In this document: piece after piece, positions 37,387 through 46,252 of the stretch
Layout of the letters: each line of letters opens with the position of its first letter
How positions within the stretch are numbered: position 1 is the stretch's first letter
DNA from: Candidatus Cryptobacteroides faecigallinarum
Lineage (GTDB): Bacteria > Bacteroidota > Bacteroidia > Bacteroidales > UBA932
Assembly (NCBI GenBank): GCA_017695015.1
Contig: JADIMD010000021.1
Location: forward strand, 1-54,312
Length of the DNA stretch: 54,312 nucleotides
Reading direction: 5' to 3'
Translations under genes and position numbers: made by a program
Notes under the pieces: generated by a model
What the model saw: the letters and a program-made list of their open reading frames with translations, nothing else
What the model was told of the DNA's origin: nothing
Databases searched by the model: none

Positions 37387-39389
37387 TGGAAATCAGGAAA
37401 TCAATCTCCACAGTACTGGCATCTATGCTGACTGTCTGCGCTGCGGCGCAGACAGCCGGATATGATGTCATAGTCTACGGCGGCACATCTTCAGGAGTCA
37501 TAGCTGCATACACAGCAGCGAAGGACGGGATGAAAGTCGCCCTCATTGAACGCACCGGCCATGTCGGAGGCCTCACCACAAGCGGAATAGGAAATGTCGA
37601 CATAGGCTGGCCGAGGACAGTCGGCGGCTATACCGCAGAATTTCTCCGTACAGTAGGCGCCCACTACGGCAATCCGTACAAGATGCAGATATCCCTTGAG
37701 TGCAAGGTTGCAGAACAGGTCTATGACTCATGGCTGGAAGAAACAGGAGTCGATGTTGTGCTCCACAAGCGCCTGCGCGAAAAGGATGGAGTGCAGAAAG
37801 AGGGCAGCAGGATAGTCTCTGTGACAATGGAAGACGGCTCTGTCTATACGGCACCTGTATTCATAGATGCATCCTATGAAGGCGACCTGATGGCTCAGGC
37901 CGGGGTGAGCTACATCACAGGACGCGAAAGCAGGGCCGAGTACGGTGAATCCTCTGCCGGAGTCGGCACATACATGCTCCTGAGGGAATACACCGGAGAA
38001 GAACTTGAAAAGGTGAAGGAACTCAGCAGGAAATATCCTATGGATATAGTGATGGCCCAGATGGAAGAGCCGGGAAGCGCCGACGGCAAGAGCCAGGCAT
38101 ATTGCTACAGGCTTACCGTCACTGACGATCCTGACAACATGGTGCCGTTCCGCAAGCCGGAAGGATATGATCCGGAGCGCTACTTCAACACACTCCACAG
38201 GATCGCCCTCCGCGGGGCACACCGCTTCAACCAGGTCCTGACCCTGTATCCTCTGCCGAACGGCAAATATGACCTTAACCACATGGACCTGATAAATGCC
38301 TCATGGTCTTATCCTGAAGCAAGTTATCAGGAGAGGGAATCCATAGACCTGTACCATCGCCGCTATCAGGAGGGAATGCTTTATTTCCTCGGCCACGACG
38401 AGAGGGTGCCGGAAGAAATCAGGAATGACGTCCTGCGCTATGGACTTGCCAAGGACGAATACACCGACAACGGCAACTGGCCTTACCAGCTCTACATCAG
38501 GGAAGGAAGAAGGATGAAGGGCGAGTATGTCATGCGTCAGCAGGACGCATGGAACAATCCTGTCAAGGATGATGCAGTCGCTGTCGGCTCATATTTCCTC
38601 GACTGCCATATAGTGTCGTCTATAGTCGACAGCCTCGGAAGGCACCTTGAGGAGGGAGTATTCCCGTACACCCCGTACAGACCTTATGAAATCCCTTACA
38701 GGATAATCACCCCGAAGAAGGAAGAATGTACGAATCTCCTCGTACCTGTGTGCGTATCAGCTTCACATGTGATCTGCGCATCACTCAGGATGGAACCTGT
38801 GTACATGATGCTCGGGCAGGTGGCCGGAGATGCGGCAAGACTTGCTATAGCCGGTAACACAGCCGTACAGGACATCAATGTGGATGAGCTCCAGAGCATA
38901 CTCCGCAAACAGAAGCAGCTGCTGCATTTCAAGACTCCGACCGACATGTATCTGACTGCGGACCGCTTTGAAGGCGTAGTCATGGATGACTCCGAGATCG
39001 GACTGCATGACGACATCTGGTACCATTCCACCAGCCAGGGACCTTTCATGAAATATGACTACCGTTTCGCTACAGCAAGTCCTGACGGACAGAGGGTCGC
39101 TGAATTCAAGCCTGCCTTGGAAGAGAAAGGAAGATATGAAGTACAGATAATGTATTCGCCGTCAGGTAACCGTACCAAATCGGCCGATGTGACCGTCTTT
39201 GACAAGAGGGGAGAGCATTCGTGCCCTGTGGACATGACCGAAGGCCCTGAGATCGACGGTCTCTGGCACAGTCTCGGGACCTTTACATTCAGCCCGGACA
39301 AGGAATTCAAGGTTGTCTTTACCGACAAAGGCGAAGGCGGAATAGTAGTAGTAGATGCAGTTCGTTTCATAAAGAAAGACAGGAAATGA
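37386..39389 (+). CDS. Exported FAD-dependent oxidoreductase with C-terminal golvesin-like domain
   Basis: The 667-residue product has a Sec-type signal (to AAAQTA), a Rossmann FAD site (YDVIVYGGTSSGVIAAYTAA, G32-G-T-S-S-G37, with Glu55 expected to hold the ribose) and the RTGHVGGLTTSG block, plus a C-terminal FAD-contact segment (SLRMEPVYMMLGQVAGDAARLA). This is the FAD_oxidored family seen in secreted carbohydrate-active gene clusters. Residues about 540-667 form a separate beta domain like the golvesin C-terminal fold (GRYEVQIMYSP, SLGTFTF, VVVDAVRFI). The reaction is unknown; oxidation of a sugar hydroxyl is my inference. No Tat twin-arginine is visible, so FAD must be acquired after Sec export. 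It overlaps genes on both sides by 1-4 bases. Confidence 0.8.
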   Translation: MEIRKSISTVLASMLTVCAAAQTAGYDVIVYGGTSSGVIAAYTAAKDGMKVALIERTGHVGGLTTSGIGNVDIGWPRTVGGYTAEFLRTVGAHYGNPYKMQISLECKVAEQVYDSWLEETGVDVVLHKRLREKDGVQKEGSRIVSVTMEDGSVYTAPVFIDASYEGDLMAQAGVSYITGRESRAEYGESSAGVGTYMLLREYTGEELEKVKELSRKYPMDIVMAQMEEPGSADGKSQAYCYRLTVTDDPDNMVPFRKPEGYDPERYFNTLHRIALRGAHRFNQVLTLYPLPNGKYDLNHMDLINASWSYPEASYQERESIDLYHRRYQEGMLYFLGHDERVPEEIRNDVLRYGLAKDEYTDNGNWPYQLYIREGRRMKGEYVMRQQDAWNNPVKDDAVAVGSYFLDCHIVSSIVDSLGRHLEEGVFPYTPYRPYEIPYRIITPKKEECTNLLVPVCVSASHVICASLRMEPVYMMLGQVAGDAARLAIAGNTAVQDINVDELQSILRKQKQLLHFKTPTDMYLTADRFEGVVMDDSEIGLHDDIWYHSTSQGPFMKYDYRFATASPDGQRVAEFKPALEEKGRYEVQIMYSPSGNRTKSADVTVFDKRGEHSCPVDMTEGPEIDGLWHSLGTFTFSPDKEFKVVFTDKGEGGIVVVDAVRFIKKDRK

Positions 39390-40768
39390 AGAAAATCATA
39401 ATATCATTGCTCCTCGCCATGGCGGTCATCCCATGTATGGCGGGCCGGAAAGGAGACAGCGACCTGTTCGAGGTCAAGGCAGGGGGAAAGAAGGTCCCTG
39501 TATATGAGGTGAAGGTATCCCCGAAGGACAGCCTTCTGAGGATGAAGGGCATGGATGACAAGAAAGGCTCGGCTGCAATATATGAGCTGGCTGCATTCTG
39601 TACCTTCGACATCGACAAGCCTACGATGGTCACAGTCAAGGCCGACAGGGAAGTCGAGAGCGTGAAAGTCCTTCCTTCATCCCGCAACATAAAGGCTGAG
39701 ACCGACGGGCGCGAAATTACCTTTGAAGCAGTACCTGGAGACAGGCTCACCGTGGAAATCAACGGCGATGAATACCATTCACTCCATGTGTTTGCCAATA
39801 CTGTCGAGACAGAGCACTACGATCCTTCAGATCCCGATGTGATCTACTTCGGACCTGGAGTGCACCATGTCTCTCATCTTGTGGTCCGCTCCGGCCAGAC
39901 TCTATACATCGCCGAAGGGGCAATCCTCTACGGAGAGATGTTCCAGAGAGAGAAAGACGGTCCATGGTCACCGGTGATCTCGCTTATCGGAGACCATATA
40001 AAGGTACGCGGAAGGGGCATCATCAACGGCTCCCTTTGCGAGACCCTCACCACCAACCTCATGTATGTCAACGGCAATGACATTTCTATCGAGGGTGTCA
40101 TCTTCGTCGATTCAAGCGTCTGGACAGTACCTGTGAAGAACAGCTCTGACGTGGACATCAACAATGTCAAGCTCCTGGGCTACAGGGCAAACTCCGACGG
40201 CATCGACATCTGCAACAGCAGGAATGTCACCGTGAGGAACTGCTTCATCAGGACCCTCGACGACCTGATCGTGATCAAGACGACTGTTGAAGGCGGAAAG
40301 AGTGAACACATCCATGCCTACGGCAATATCCTCTGGAACGAGGTAGCCCATGCTGTCAGCGTAGGTGCGGAAATCAACAAGGACATAAATGACGTGGTAT
40401 TTGAAGACAACGACATAATCCACGACAAAGGCCGTGAATGGACGATGAGAGTCTACCATTGCGACAACGCCCTTGTTACCAATGTGGTCTTCCGTAACCT
40501 CAGGATTGAAGAGAGCCAGAATTTCATCTCACTGTGGATCAACAAAGCAGTCTGGAGCCACAGCACCGAGCGCGGACACATCAACGGTGTGACATTCGAG
40601 AACATCTCGGCAGAAAGGGTAGCCAACCCTATAATGCAGTTCCTCGGCTACGACAGCACCCACATGATAGAGAATGTGACTGTCTCGGACGTGACTGTCA
40701 ACGGAAAGAAATTGACAGAAGCCTCTGTAAGGACAAATGAATTTGTAAAGAACATAACCATCAAATAA
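39386..40768 (+). CDS. Right-handed beta-helix glycosidase, GH28/GH49-like
   Basis: This 460-residue secreted protein (signal to PCMAG) has an N-terminal beta-sandwich (about 25-135) and then a parallel beta-helix (about 140-455) with many short turns (ISIEGVIFVDSSVW, VDINNVKLLGYRANSDGIDI, VTVRNCFIRTLDDLIVIK). The key acids match the polygalacturonase/dextranase arrangement: D271 and D274 in NSDGID, D292 and D293 in LDDL, and a histidine in the VAHAVSVGAE segment where GH28 has GHG. The N-terminal sandwich recalls GH49. So it is probably an inverting glycosidase acting on an alpha-linked polymer, perhaps the endo-enzyme missing elsewhere in PUL2. No lipobox is seen. It overlaps the oxidoreductase gene by four bases (ATGA). 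Confidence 0.72.
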   Translation: MKKIIISLLLAMAVIPCMAGRKGDSDLFEVKAGGKKVPVYEVKVSPKDSLLRMKGMDDKKGSAAIYELAAFCTFDIDKPTMVTVKADREVESVKVLPSSRNIKAETDGREITFEAVPGDRLTVEINGDEYHSLHVFANTVETEHYDPSDPDVIYFGPGVHHVSHLVVRSGQTLYIAEGAILYGEMFQREKDGPWSPVISLIGDHIKVRGRGIINGSLCETLTTNLMYVNGNDISIEGVIFVDSSVWTVPVKNSSDVDINNVKLLGYRANSDGIDICNSRNVTVRNCFIRTLDDLIVIKTTVEGGKSEHIHAYGNILWNEVAHAVSVGAEINKDINDVVFEDNDIIHDKGREWTMRVYHCDNALVTNVVFRNLRIEESQNFISLWINKAVWSHSTERGHINGVTFENISAERVANPIMQFLGYDSTHMIENVTVSDVTVNGKKLTEASVRTNEFVKNITIK

Positions 40769-40781
40769 TTAAAGCACAGAT

Positions 40782-41381
40782 ATGAAAAAGAGCAGAATAA
40801 TCTTGGCAGCTGCAGCCGCAATGCTTGCAATGCCGCTTTCAGCACAGGAATTTGAAGAGACCATGGGAAATCTTCCGGTCTCAATGTCAGCAACTGACCT
40901 CAATGATGAAAAAGGATTCGCCAACAGCGGCAAGTTCAACCTTTCATTTGAGGGAGATGCAGAAGTCCAGTACACCGGTGCCACAGCAAAGAACGCACAG
41001 TATACTGACCTGTTCAACAATGAGGCATCAAGAGGATGCAATGTCAGGATCTCCGATGAGCACAACTGCTATTTCCAGATCAACGGCATCAACACCATGG
41101 ACATCAACAAGCCTGTCGTAGGATTCGCCCTCATGAAAGGCGTACGCCGTTTCGACGGCACCGACCTTGTGGTCGAGTGGTCAGAGGACGGACTCAGATG
41201 GAACCAGCTTGACTTCGAGCCTCTTCCTACCGATGAAGGTTCTGAACTTACATTCATGTACCGCAAGACCTCAGTCCTTCCCAACAAGGAGAATATCTCC
41301 ATCAGATTCCGTCAGGGAGGCTATGGCTGTGTCTTCAGAATCGATGATGTCTGCGTAGGACCGAAGAAACTCAAGAAATAA
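40782..41381 (+). CDS. Small secreted protein of unknown function
   Basis: I do not recognise this 199-residue protein. It has a clear signal peptide (MKKSRIILAAAAAMLAMPLSAQ) and a predicted all-beta mature part (FNLSFEGDAEVQYTGATA, VVGFALMKGVRRFDGTDLVV, NISIRFRQGGYGCVFRIDDVCV). The ending IRFRQGG...FRIDDVCVG is the style of secreted beta-jelly-roll domains that bind sugars or anchor proteins (for example cleaved-adhesin or choice-of-anchor types). It lies 13 bases after the beta-helix gene and its stop overlaps the GH97 start. A carbohydrate-binding helper for one of those enzymes is plausible but unproven. Confidence 0.7.
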   Translation: MKKSRIILAAAAAMLAMPLSAQEFEETMGNLPVSMSATDLNDEKGFANSGKFNLSFEGDAEVQYTGATAKNAQYTDLFNNEASRGCNVRISDEHNCYFQINGINTMDINKPVVGFALMKGVRRFDGTDLVVEWSEDGLRWNQLDFEPLPTDEGSELTFMYRKTSVLPNKENISIRFRQGGYGCVFRIDDVCVGPKKLKK

Positions 41382-43387
41382 TGCTCAGGAACCTATCAGC
41401 TGTCCTCGCACTTGTGCTTCTCGGTGGAGTATCTTATGCGCAGAAGCAATACCGCGTCACATCACCGGATTCCAGTACGGTGCTGGAGGTCAGGATCACA
41501 GACCGCATTTCCTACACCCTTTCCCATGCCGGCAAAGTATTCATTGATGAATCTTTCATCAGCATGGACACCGACATGGGAAGGATCGGAGAAGACTTCA
41601 GGGTACGCAAGGCCATCAGGCGGAGCATCAATGAAGTCATCCCCACTCCGGTCCACAAGAGGGCAGAGGAACGCTGTGCCTGCAACGAGCTCCTCCTGGA
41701 AGGACGTGACGGATATGACCTTGTGCTGCGTGCCTACGATGAAGGGGCTGCGTTCCGCTTTGTCTTCACCTGCGGCAAGGATGTCACTGTCTATTCCGAG
41801 AACACCGAGTTCAACTTCGGCTGTGACAGGACCGCATTCATACCATATGTCAAGAAGACAGGCAACCTGAACGCACAGTTCTTCAACACATTTGAAAATA
41901 CCTATGTCCGCACCCCTATAAGCAGGTGGCGTCCAGGGCAGCTGGCATTCCTTCCCGTCCTCTTCGAGATGGACGGCGGCATGAAGATGTGCATCACTGA
42001 GTCAGACCTCGAGCACTATCCAGGCATGTATCTTATCGGAGACGGGAGCCAGGTCCTCAAGGCTGTATCCGCACCATATCCGAAGTCGTTCCGCCAAGGC
42101 AGCCACGACCCTTCAGTCACTGCCGGAGGCCATAACCAGGTCGTCGTCGACAGGGAGAACTACATAGCCAGGTGTGCCCCTGGGGAGAATCTCCCATGGA
42201 GGGTGTTCGCTGTCAGCGACACAGATGATGAGCTGCTCGACAACAATCTCGTATTCAAGCTGGCCCGTCCGGCGGCTGAAGGAGACTTTTCATGGGTTAG
42301 GCCAGGGAAAGTAGCCTGGGACTGGTGGAATGACAACAATATCACCGGAGTAGATTTTGCTGCAGGAATCAATGATTCCACCTACATGTACTATATTGAT
42401 TTCGCGGCAGCAAACGGCATTGAATATGTCGTTCTGGACGACGGATGGTACGACAGGATGGAGGCAAGTGCATTTGCCGTGGTACCGGACATCCATCTTG
42501 ACTCTCTGATATCCTATGCGGAAAGCAAGGGAGTAGGACTGATGCTCTGGGTAGGCTACTATGTCTTCCAGAAAGACATGGAGAAGATCATCAGACACTA
42601 TGCAGCGATGGGAATCAAGGGCTTCAAGCTCGATGCCATCGGACGCGATGACCAGCTGATGAACGAATTCTACTACAAGGCAGCACAGATAGCCGCTGAA
42701 AACCATGTGGTACTTGACTTCCATGGAGGAGCGAAACCTGCAGGACTGAACAGGACCTACCCTAATGTACTCAACTTTGAGGGAGTACATGGTCTGGAGC
42801 AGCTCAAGAATCCATCCTACAGCTGCGACATGGTGGAATACGACCTGATGTTCCCGTACATACGTTCGATATGCGGCCCTGTGGACTATACCCAGGGAGC
42901 GATGAGAAACGGCACCAGAGAAAACTTCCGCTCCATCTGGTCCGAGCCTATGAGCCAGGGGACAAGATGCCGACAGATGGCTGAATATGTAGTGTTCGAG
43001 TCGCCTTTGAACATGCTCTGCGACTCCCCGACAAACTATATGAGGGAACAAGAATGTACTGATTTCATAGCATCTGTCCCGACAGTATGGGCAGAGACCG
43101 TGGTAATTGACGGCAAGCTCGGTGAATACGAGACCATAGCACGCCAGGCGTATGACGGCGACTGGTATGTGGGCTCACTCGCAGGCTGGGACGGACGCGA
43201 CGCTGTCCTCGACCTTTCCTTCCTGCCTGAGGGAGACTATGATGCCGAGATATTCCGCGACGGGACCAATGCCGGCAGGAATGCCAATGACTACAGGCAT
43301 CTCCATACCGAGGTATCTTCCGGAGACAGGATGACGATACGGATAGCTCCGGGAGGAGGATATGTAATAAGATTCAAAAAGAAATGA
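41381..43387 (+). CDS. GH97 glycosidase, retaining alpha-galactosidase type
   Basis: The 668-residue product has a signal peptide (to SYAQ), an N-terminal beta-sandwich (about 25-285), a TIM barrel (about 290-570) and a C-terminal sheet, the normal GH97 plan. Motifs include KVAWDWWNDNN, YVVLDDGWYDR, GFKLDAIGRDDQ and VLDFHGGAKPAGLNRTYPN. D418 in FKLDA sits where retaining GH97 enzymes (alpha-galactosidases) carry the nucleophile; inverting alpha-glucosidases of the SusB type instead use a Glu pair. So alpha-galactosidase or beta-L-arabinopyranosidase is more likely than alpha-glucosidase. GH97 proteins need calcium. It overlaps the next gene by four bases (ATGA). Confidence 0.9.
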   Translation: MLRNLSAVLALVLLGGVSYAQKQYRVTSPDSSTVLEVRITDRISYTLSHAGKVFIDESFISMDTDMGRIGEDFRVRKAIRRSINEVIPTPVHKRAEERCACNELLLEGRDGYDLVLRAYDEGAAFRFVFTCGKDVTVYSENTEFNFGCDRTAFIPYVKKTGNLNAQFFNTFENTYVRTPISRWRPGQLAFLPVLFEMDGGMKMCITESDLEHYPGMYLIGDGSQVLKAVSAPYPKSFRQGSHDPSVTAGGHNQVVVDRENYIARCAPGENLPWRVFAVSDTDDELLDNNLVFKLARPAAEGDFSWVRPGKVAWDWWNDNNITGVDFAAGINDSTYMYYIDFAAANGIEYVVLDDGWYDRMEASAFAVVPDIHLDSLISYAESKGVGLMLWVGYYVFQKDMEKIIRHYAAMGIKGFKLDAIGRDDQLMNEFYYKAAQIAAENHVVLDFHGGAKPAGLNRTYPNVLNFEGVHGLEQLKNPSYSCDMVEYDLMFPYIRSICGPVDYTQGAMRNGTRENFRSIWSEPMSQGTRCRQMAEYVVFESPLNMLCDSPTNYMREQECTDFIASVPTVWAETVVIDGKLGEYETIARQAYDGDWYVGSLAGWDGRDAVLDLSFLPEGDYDAEIFRDGTNAGRNANDYRHLHTEVSSGDRMTIRIAPGGGYVIRFKKK

Positions 43388-44358
43388 AAAAGATACTGAT
43401 TATTGCTTTAATGCTGCTCTCTGCCGTGGCAATGTCCGCTCAGCAGAAGATCATCAACCGCTATGGACTTGAACTCCTCAGAGTCAAGGGCGGATACCGT
43501 CTCCTTGATGAGGCAAAGATTGTAAAGGACAGCATATTCGACATAAACAATGTCCCAGCGGACATGTATGTGCCTTACACAAGATCACGCTGTTTTCTCA
43601 CTGATGACGATTTCCACAATTGCGAGACCATCGAAGTCGTCTACAAGAAATATCCGGGATATGAACTCAAGCTCGCCTTCGACCTTCCGAAAGACAGAGA
43701 AGGCAAGAAATTCCCTTACATAATCTGGATCCACGGCGGTGGCTGGCATTCCGGCGACCTGGGCGGCCACAGCCTCCAGTCACGTTTCCTTGCCGGCAAC
43801 GGAGTCGCAGGAGTGAGGATCTCATATTCTCTCCTTACCCAGGGTGCTGTGTTCGAGGACACATGGCAGGACATCCAGGATGCATGCAGATTCATCAGGG
43901 AACATGCCGATGAATACGGACTGGACCCGGACAGGTTCGGTTTCGCAGGACATTCCGCAGGAGGGCATCTGGCAGCCTATGCTGCAATGAGGATCCCTGG
44001 TGCGAAGCTCCTTATCAGTCTCAACGGCATTTACGACCTTGTGCATACAGTGCCTGGCTACGTTCCGTCTTCAAGACACGACACCTACTTCAACCTCGCC
44101 TCAGAAGAGTCCAGGGCGGAATATTCTCCTGTGACTTATGTGCATCCGGGTGCTCCGTATTGCCTTCTTACATACACAGGCGGAGATACCCTCGTGGACA
44201 AGGACCAGATAAAGACCTTTACTGCAGCACTCAGGAAGAACGGGGTGGAATATGATCTCATCGAGAAAGACTATTATTCACACAACGGCTTCAACGACAC
44301 CGACCTCTTCGAGCCTATGGCCATGAAGATGCTCATTACAGCCCTGAAATATCTGTAG
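43384..44358 (+). CDS. Exported alpha/beta hydrolase, acyl esterase-like
   Basis: The 324-residue product has a signal peptide (MKKILIIALMLLSAVAMSAQ) and BD-FAE/acetyl-esterase-like features: oxyanion HGGGW, nucleophile Ser191 in GHSAGGH, Asp in GGDTLVD and His in YYSHNGF. It has an N-terminal extension of about 85 residues before the fold begins. It probably removes acetyl or similar groups so that the glycosidases can proceed. It overlaps GH97 by four bases and precedes an FAD oxidoreductase by one base. It is not close to the esterase of PUL1. Confidence 0.85.
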   Translation: MKKILIIALMLLSAVAMSAQQKIINRYGLELLRVKGGYRLLDEAKIVKDSIFDINNVPADMYVPYTRSRCFLTDDDFHNCETIEVVYKKYPGYELKLAFDLPKDREGKKFPYIIWIHGGGWHSGDLGGHSLQSRFLAGNGVAGVRISYSLLTQGAVFEDTWQDIQDACRFIREHADEYGLDPDRFGFAGHSAGGHLAAYAAMRIPGAKLLISLNGIYDLVHTVPGYVPSSRHDTYFNLASEESRAEYSPVTYVHPGAPYCLLTYTGGDTLVDKDQIKTFTAALRKNGVEYDLIEKDYYSHNGFNDTDLFEPMAMKMLITALKYL

Positions 44359-44359
44359 T

Positions 44360-46252
44360 ATGAAGAGAATCTTAGCTTTCCTTGCAGGTATCGTCTCTGC
44401 AGCGGCTGCTTCTGCTTCCGGATATGACGTCGTTGTCGTCGGAGGTACTCCGGGAGGGATAATGACGGCAATTTCCGCAGCAAGGGACGGGATGGATGTC
44501 CTGCTCCTTGAAAGGACCTGGCATATAGGCGGACTTCCGGCAAATGGACTCGGGGCGACCGACATAACGACAAGGGGAGCCACAGCAGGGCTTTTTCTGG
44601 AGTTCGTCTCCCGCAACAGGCAATATTATGCCGACACATACGGAGAGGATTCCCCACAGGTGAAGGATTGTAGCGACGGCTATCATTTCGAGCCGTCCGT
44701 GGCAGAAAGGACATTCCTTGACATGCTTGCTGACGAAGGGGAAAGGATAACAGTTCTCTACGGACGTCAGTTCGACAGCGACCCGGCGAATGTCAGCATG
44801 GAAGGCTATGCGATAAGATCGATCACAGTCCTTGACCGGAACACGGGAGCAAATGAAACCTACTCCGGCAAGGTATTCATAGACTCGACCTACGAAGGTG
44901 ACCTTGCCGCAGCAGCGAACGTCCCTTACCGTCTCGGACGGGAATCCCGCAGTGAATACGGGGAGCCGTGCTCTGGACGCATCTACAGGCACTGGGGCGT
45001 ACAGTTCGGGAAAGGGGAGAAACGCACATTCAACGGATACGAAGGCTATGAATCCGACGGCACCACCTACCAGGGGGACAATGCGATCCAGGCCTACAAC
45101 TACCGTCTCTGCCTGACGAAGGACAAGGCGCACATGAGACCTGTAGACAAGCCTGACACATACGACAGGGAAGAATACCTCTCTCTCGTCGAGGATGTCT
45201 GGACAGGCAGGAACACCAGCATTGAGACAGCAGGCCTTTCTGAAGAGGACTACGAAGCAAACAGGGCTGTCCTCAAGGCAGGAGGCAAGACCACCATACC
45301 AGGCGATCCGTGGGGAATGGCAAAAGTCACCAATATGGTCCGCCTGCCCAACGGGAAGACTGATGCGAACAACCAGCACATGGCATTCATCTCCACCGAT
45401 CTTCCGGAAGAGAACTGGCCGTGGCCGACAGCATCATGGGAATGGAGGGACAGGTTTGCCCTGCGTCTCAAGGACTATACCCTAGGGCTCCTCTGGTTCG
45501 TACAGAACGACAAGGCACTTCCGGAACAGTTCCGCAAGGAATGCCGTGAATGGGGGCTTTCCTCAGACGAATATGAGGACAACAGCAATTTCCCGCGCCA
45601 AGTGTATGTGAGGGAAGGCCGCAGGATGGAAGGTATGTATTTCTTCACTGCTTGGGACGCGATTGCCGTGTCTGAGGGCCAGAGGCCTCCAGTACACAAG
45701 GAAAGCATCGCGTCAAGCCACTATGCCCTGGATTCCCACGCATGCTTCAAGCGGGAAGAAGGCCGTGTCCATCTGGACGGTTTCTTCGGATATGAGAGTG
45801 TCCCTTATACCATACCTTTCGGGGTAATGGTACCGAAGCAAGTCAGCAACCTTCTGTTTCCTGTACCTGTCTCCGGCAGCCATGTAGGCTTCTCGACCAT
45901 GAGGATGGAACCATGCTGGATGGCGCTCGGCCAGGCAGCCGGAGTCGCGGCAGCTCTTGCAGTAAGGACCGGACTTCCGGTACAGAAGCTTCCTGTCAGC
46001 TGGATCCAGGACCGTCTTCTGGACGAAGGGGCGTCACTGATATGGTTAAAGGATGTACCGGTGGACGCTCCTGATTTCAAGATGGTCCAGAAAATGGCAC
46101 TGGAAGGCTATATACCGGGATGGGAAGCCAGGCTGGACGAAGATGCCACTCCTCAGGAGAGGAAAAGCTTCAGGAGACTTTCAGGAATTGATGTCCCTGA
46201 AGAGATTACAAAAAGAAGGGAAATATTTGGATATATTTACGAAAGATTATGA
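44360..46252 (+). CDS. Exported FAD-dependent oxidoreductase (second)
   Basis: The 630-residue product has a Sec-type signal (MKRILAFLAGIVSAAAASAS), the FAD site GYDVVVVGGTPGG (G28-G-T-P-G-G33, Glu51) and RTWHIGGLPANGLGATDI. C-terminal FAD contacts are present in TMRMEPCWMALGQAAGVAAALA. It belongs to the same family as the protein at 37386 (shared REGRRM-G, PYTIPF/PYRI-P and SHV segments) but lacks its golvesin-like domain and ends in a helical tail (MVQKMALEGYIPGWEARLDED). Two such enzymes in one operon suggest two oxidation steps or two substrates. No twin-arginine signal. The electron acceptor is unknown; oxygen is unlikely in a gut-type anaerobe. It overlaps the GH92 gene by four bases. 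Confidence 0.8.
   Translation: MKRILAFLAGIVSAAAASASGYDVVVVGGTPGGIMTAISAARDGMDVLLLERTWHIGGLPANGLGATDITTRGATAGLFLEFVSRNRQYYADTYGEDSPQVKDCSDGYHFEPSVAERTFLDMLADEGERITVLYGRQFDSDPANVSMEGYAIRSITVLDRNTGANETYSGKVFIDSTYEGDLAAAANVPYRLGRESRSEYGEPCSGRIYRHWGVQFGKGEKRTFNGYEGYESDGTTYQGDNAIQAYNYRLCLTKDKAHMRPVDKPDTYDREEYLSLVEDVWTGRNTSIETAGLSEEDYEANRAVLKAGGKTTIPGDPWGMAKVTNMVRLPNGKTDANNQHMAFISTDLPEENWPWPTASWEWRDRFALRLKDYTLGLLWFVQNDKALPEQFRKECREWGLSSDEYEDNSNFPRQVYVREGRRMEGMYFFTAWDAIAVSEGQRPPVHKESIASSHYALDSHACFKREEGRVHLDGFFGYESVPYTIPFGVMVPKQVSNLLFPVPVSGSHVGFSTMRMEPCWMALGQAAGVAAALAVRTGLPVQKLPVSWIQDRLLDEGASLIWLKDVPVDAPDFKMVQKMALEGYIPGWEARLDEDATPQERKSFRRLSGIDVPEEITKRREIFGYIYERL

Noticed and set aside
37386..37460. 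Tat export signal for the FAD oxidoreductase
   Set aside because: No twin-arginine motif is visible in either flavoprotein; both signal peptides look like Sec type.
44372..45379. Long antisense open frame of 335 codons opposite the FAD oxidoreductase
   Set aside because: It mirrors a well supported gene, has Cys/Arg-rich shadow composition, no signal or motif, and GC-rich third positions explain its length. The same holds for antisense frames at 42290-43051 and 50836-51546.
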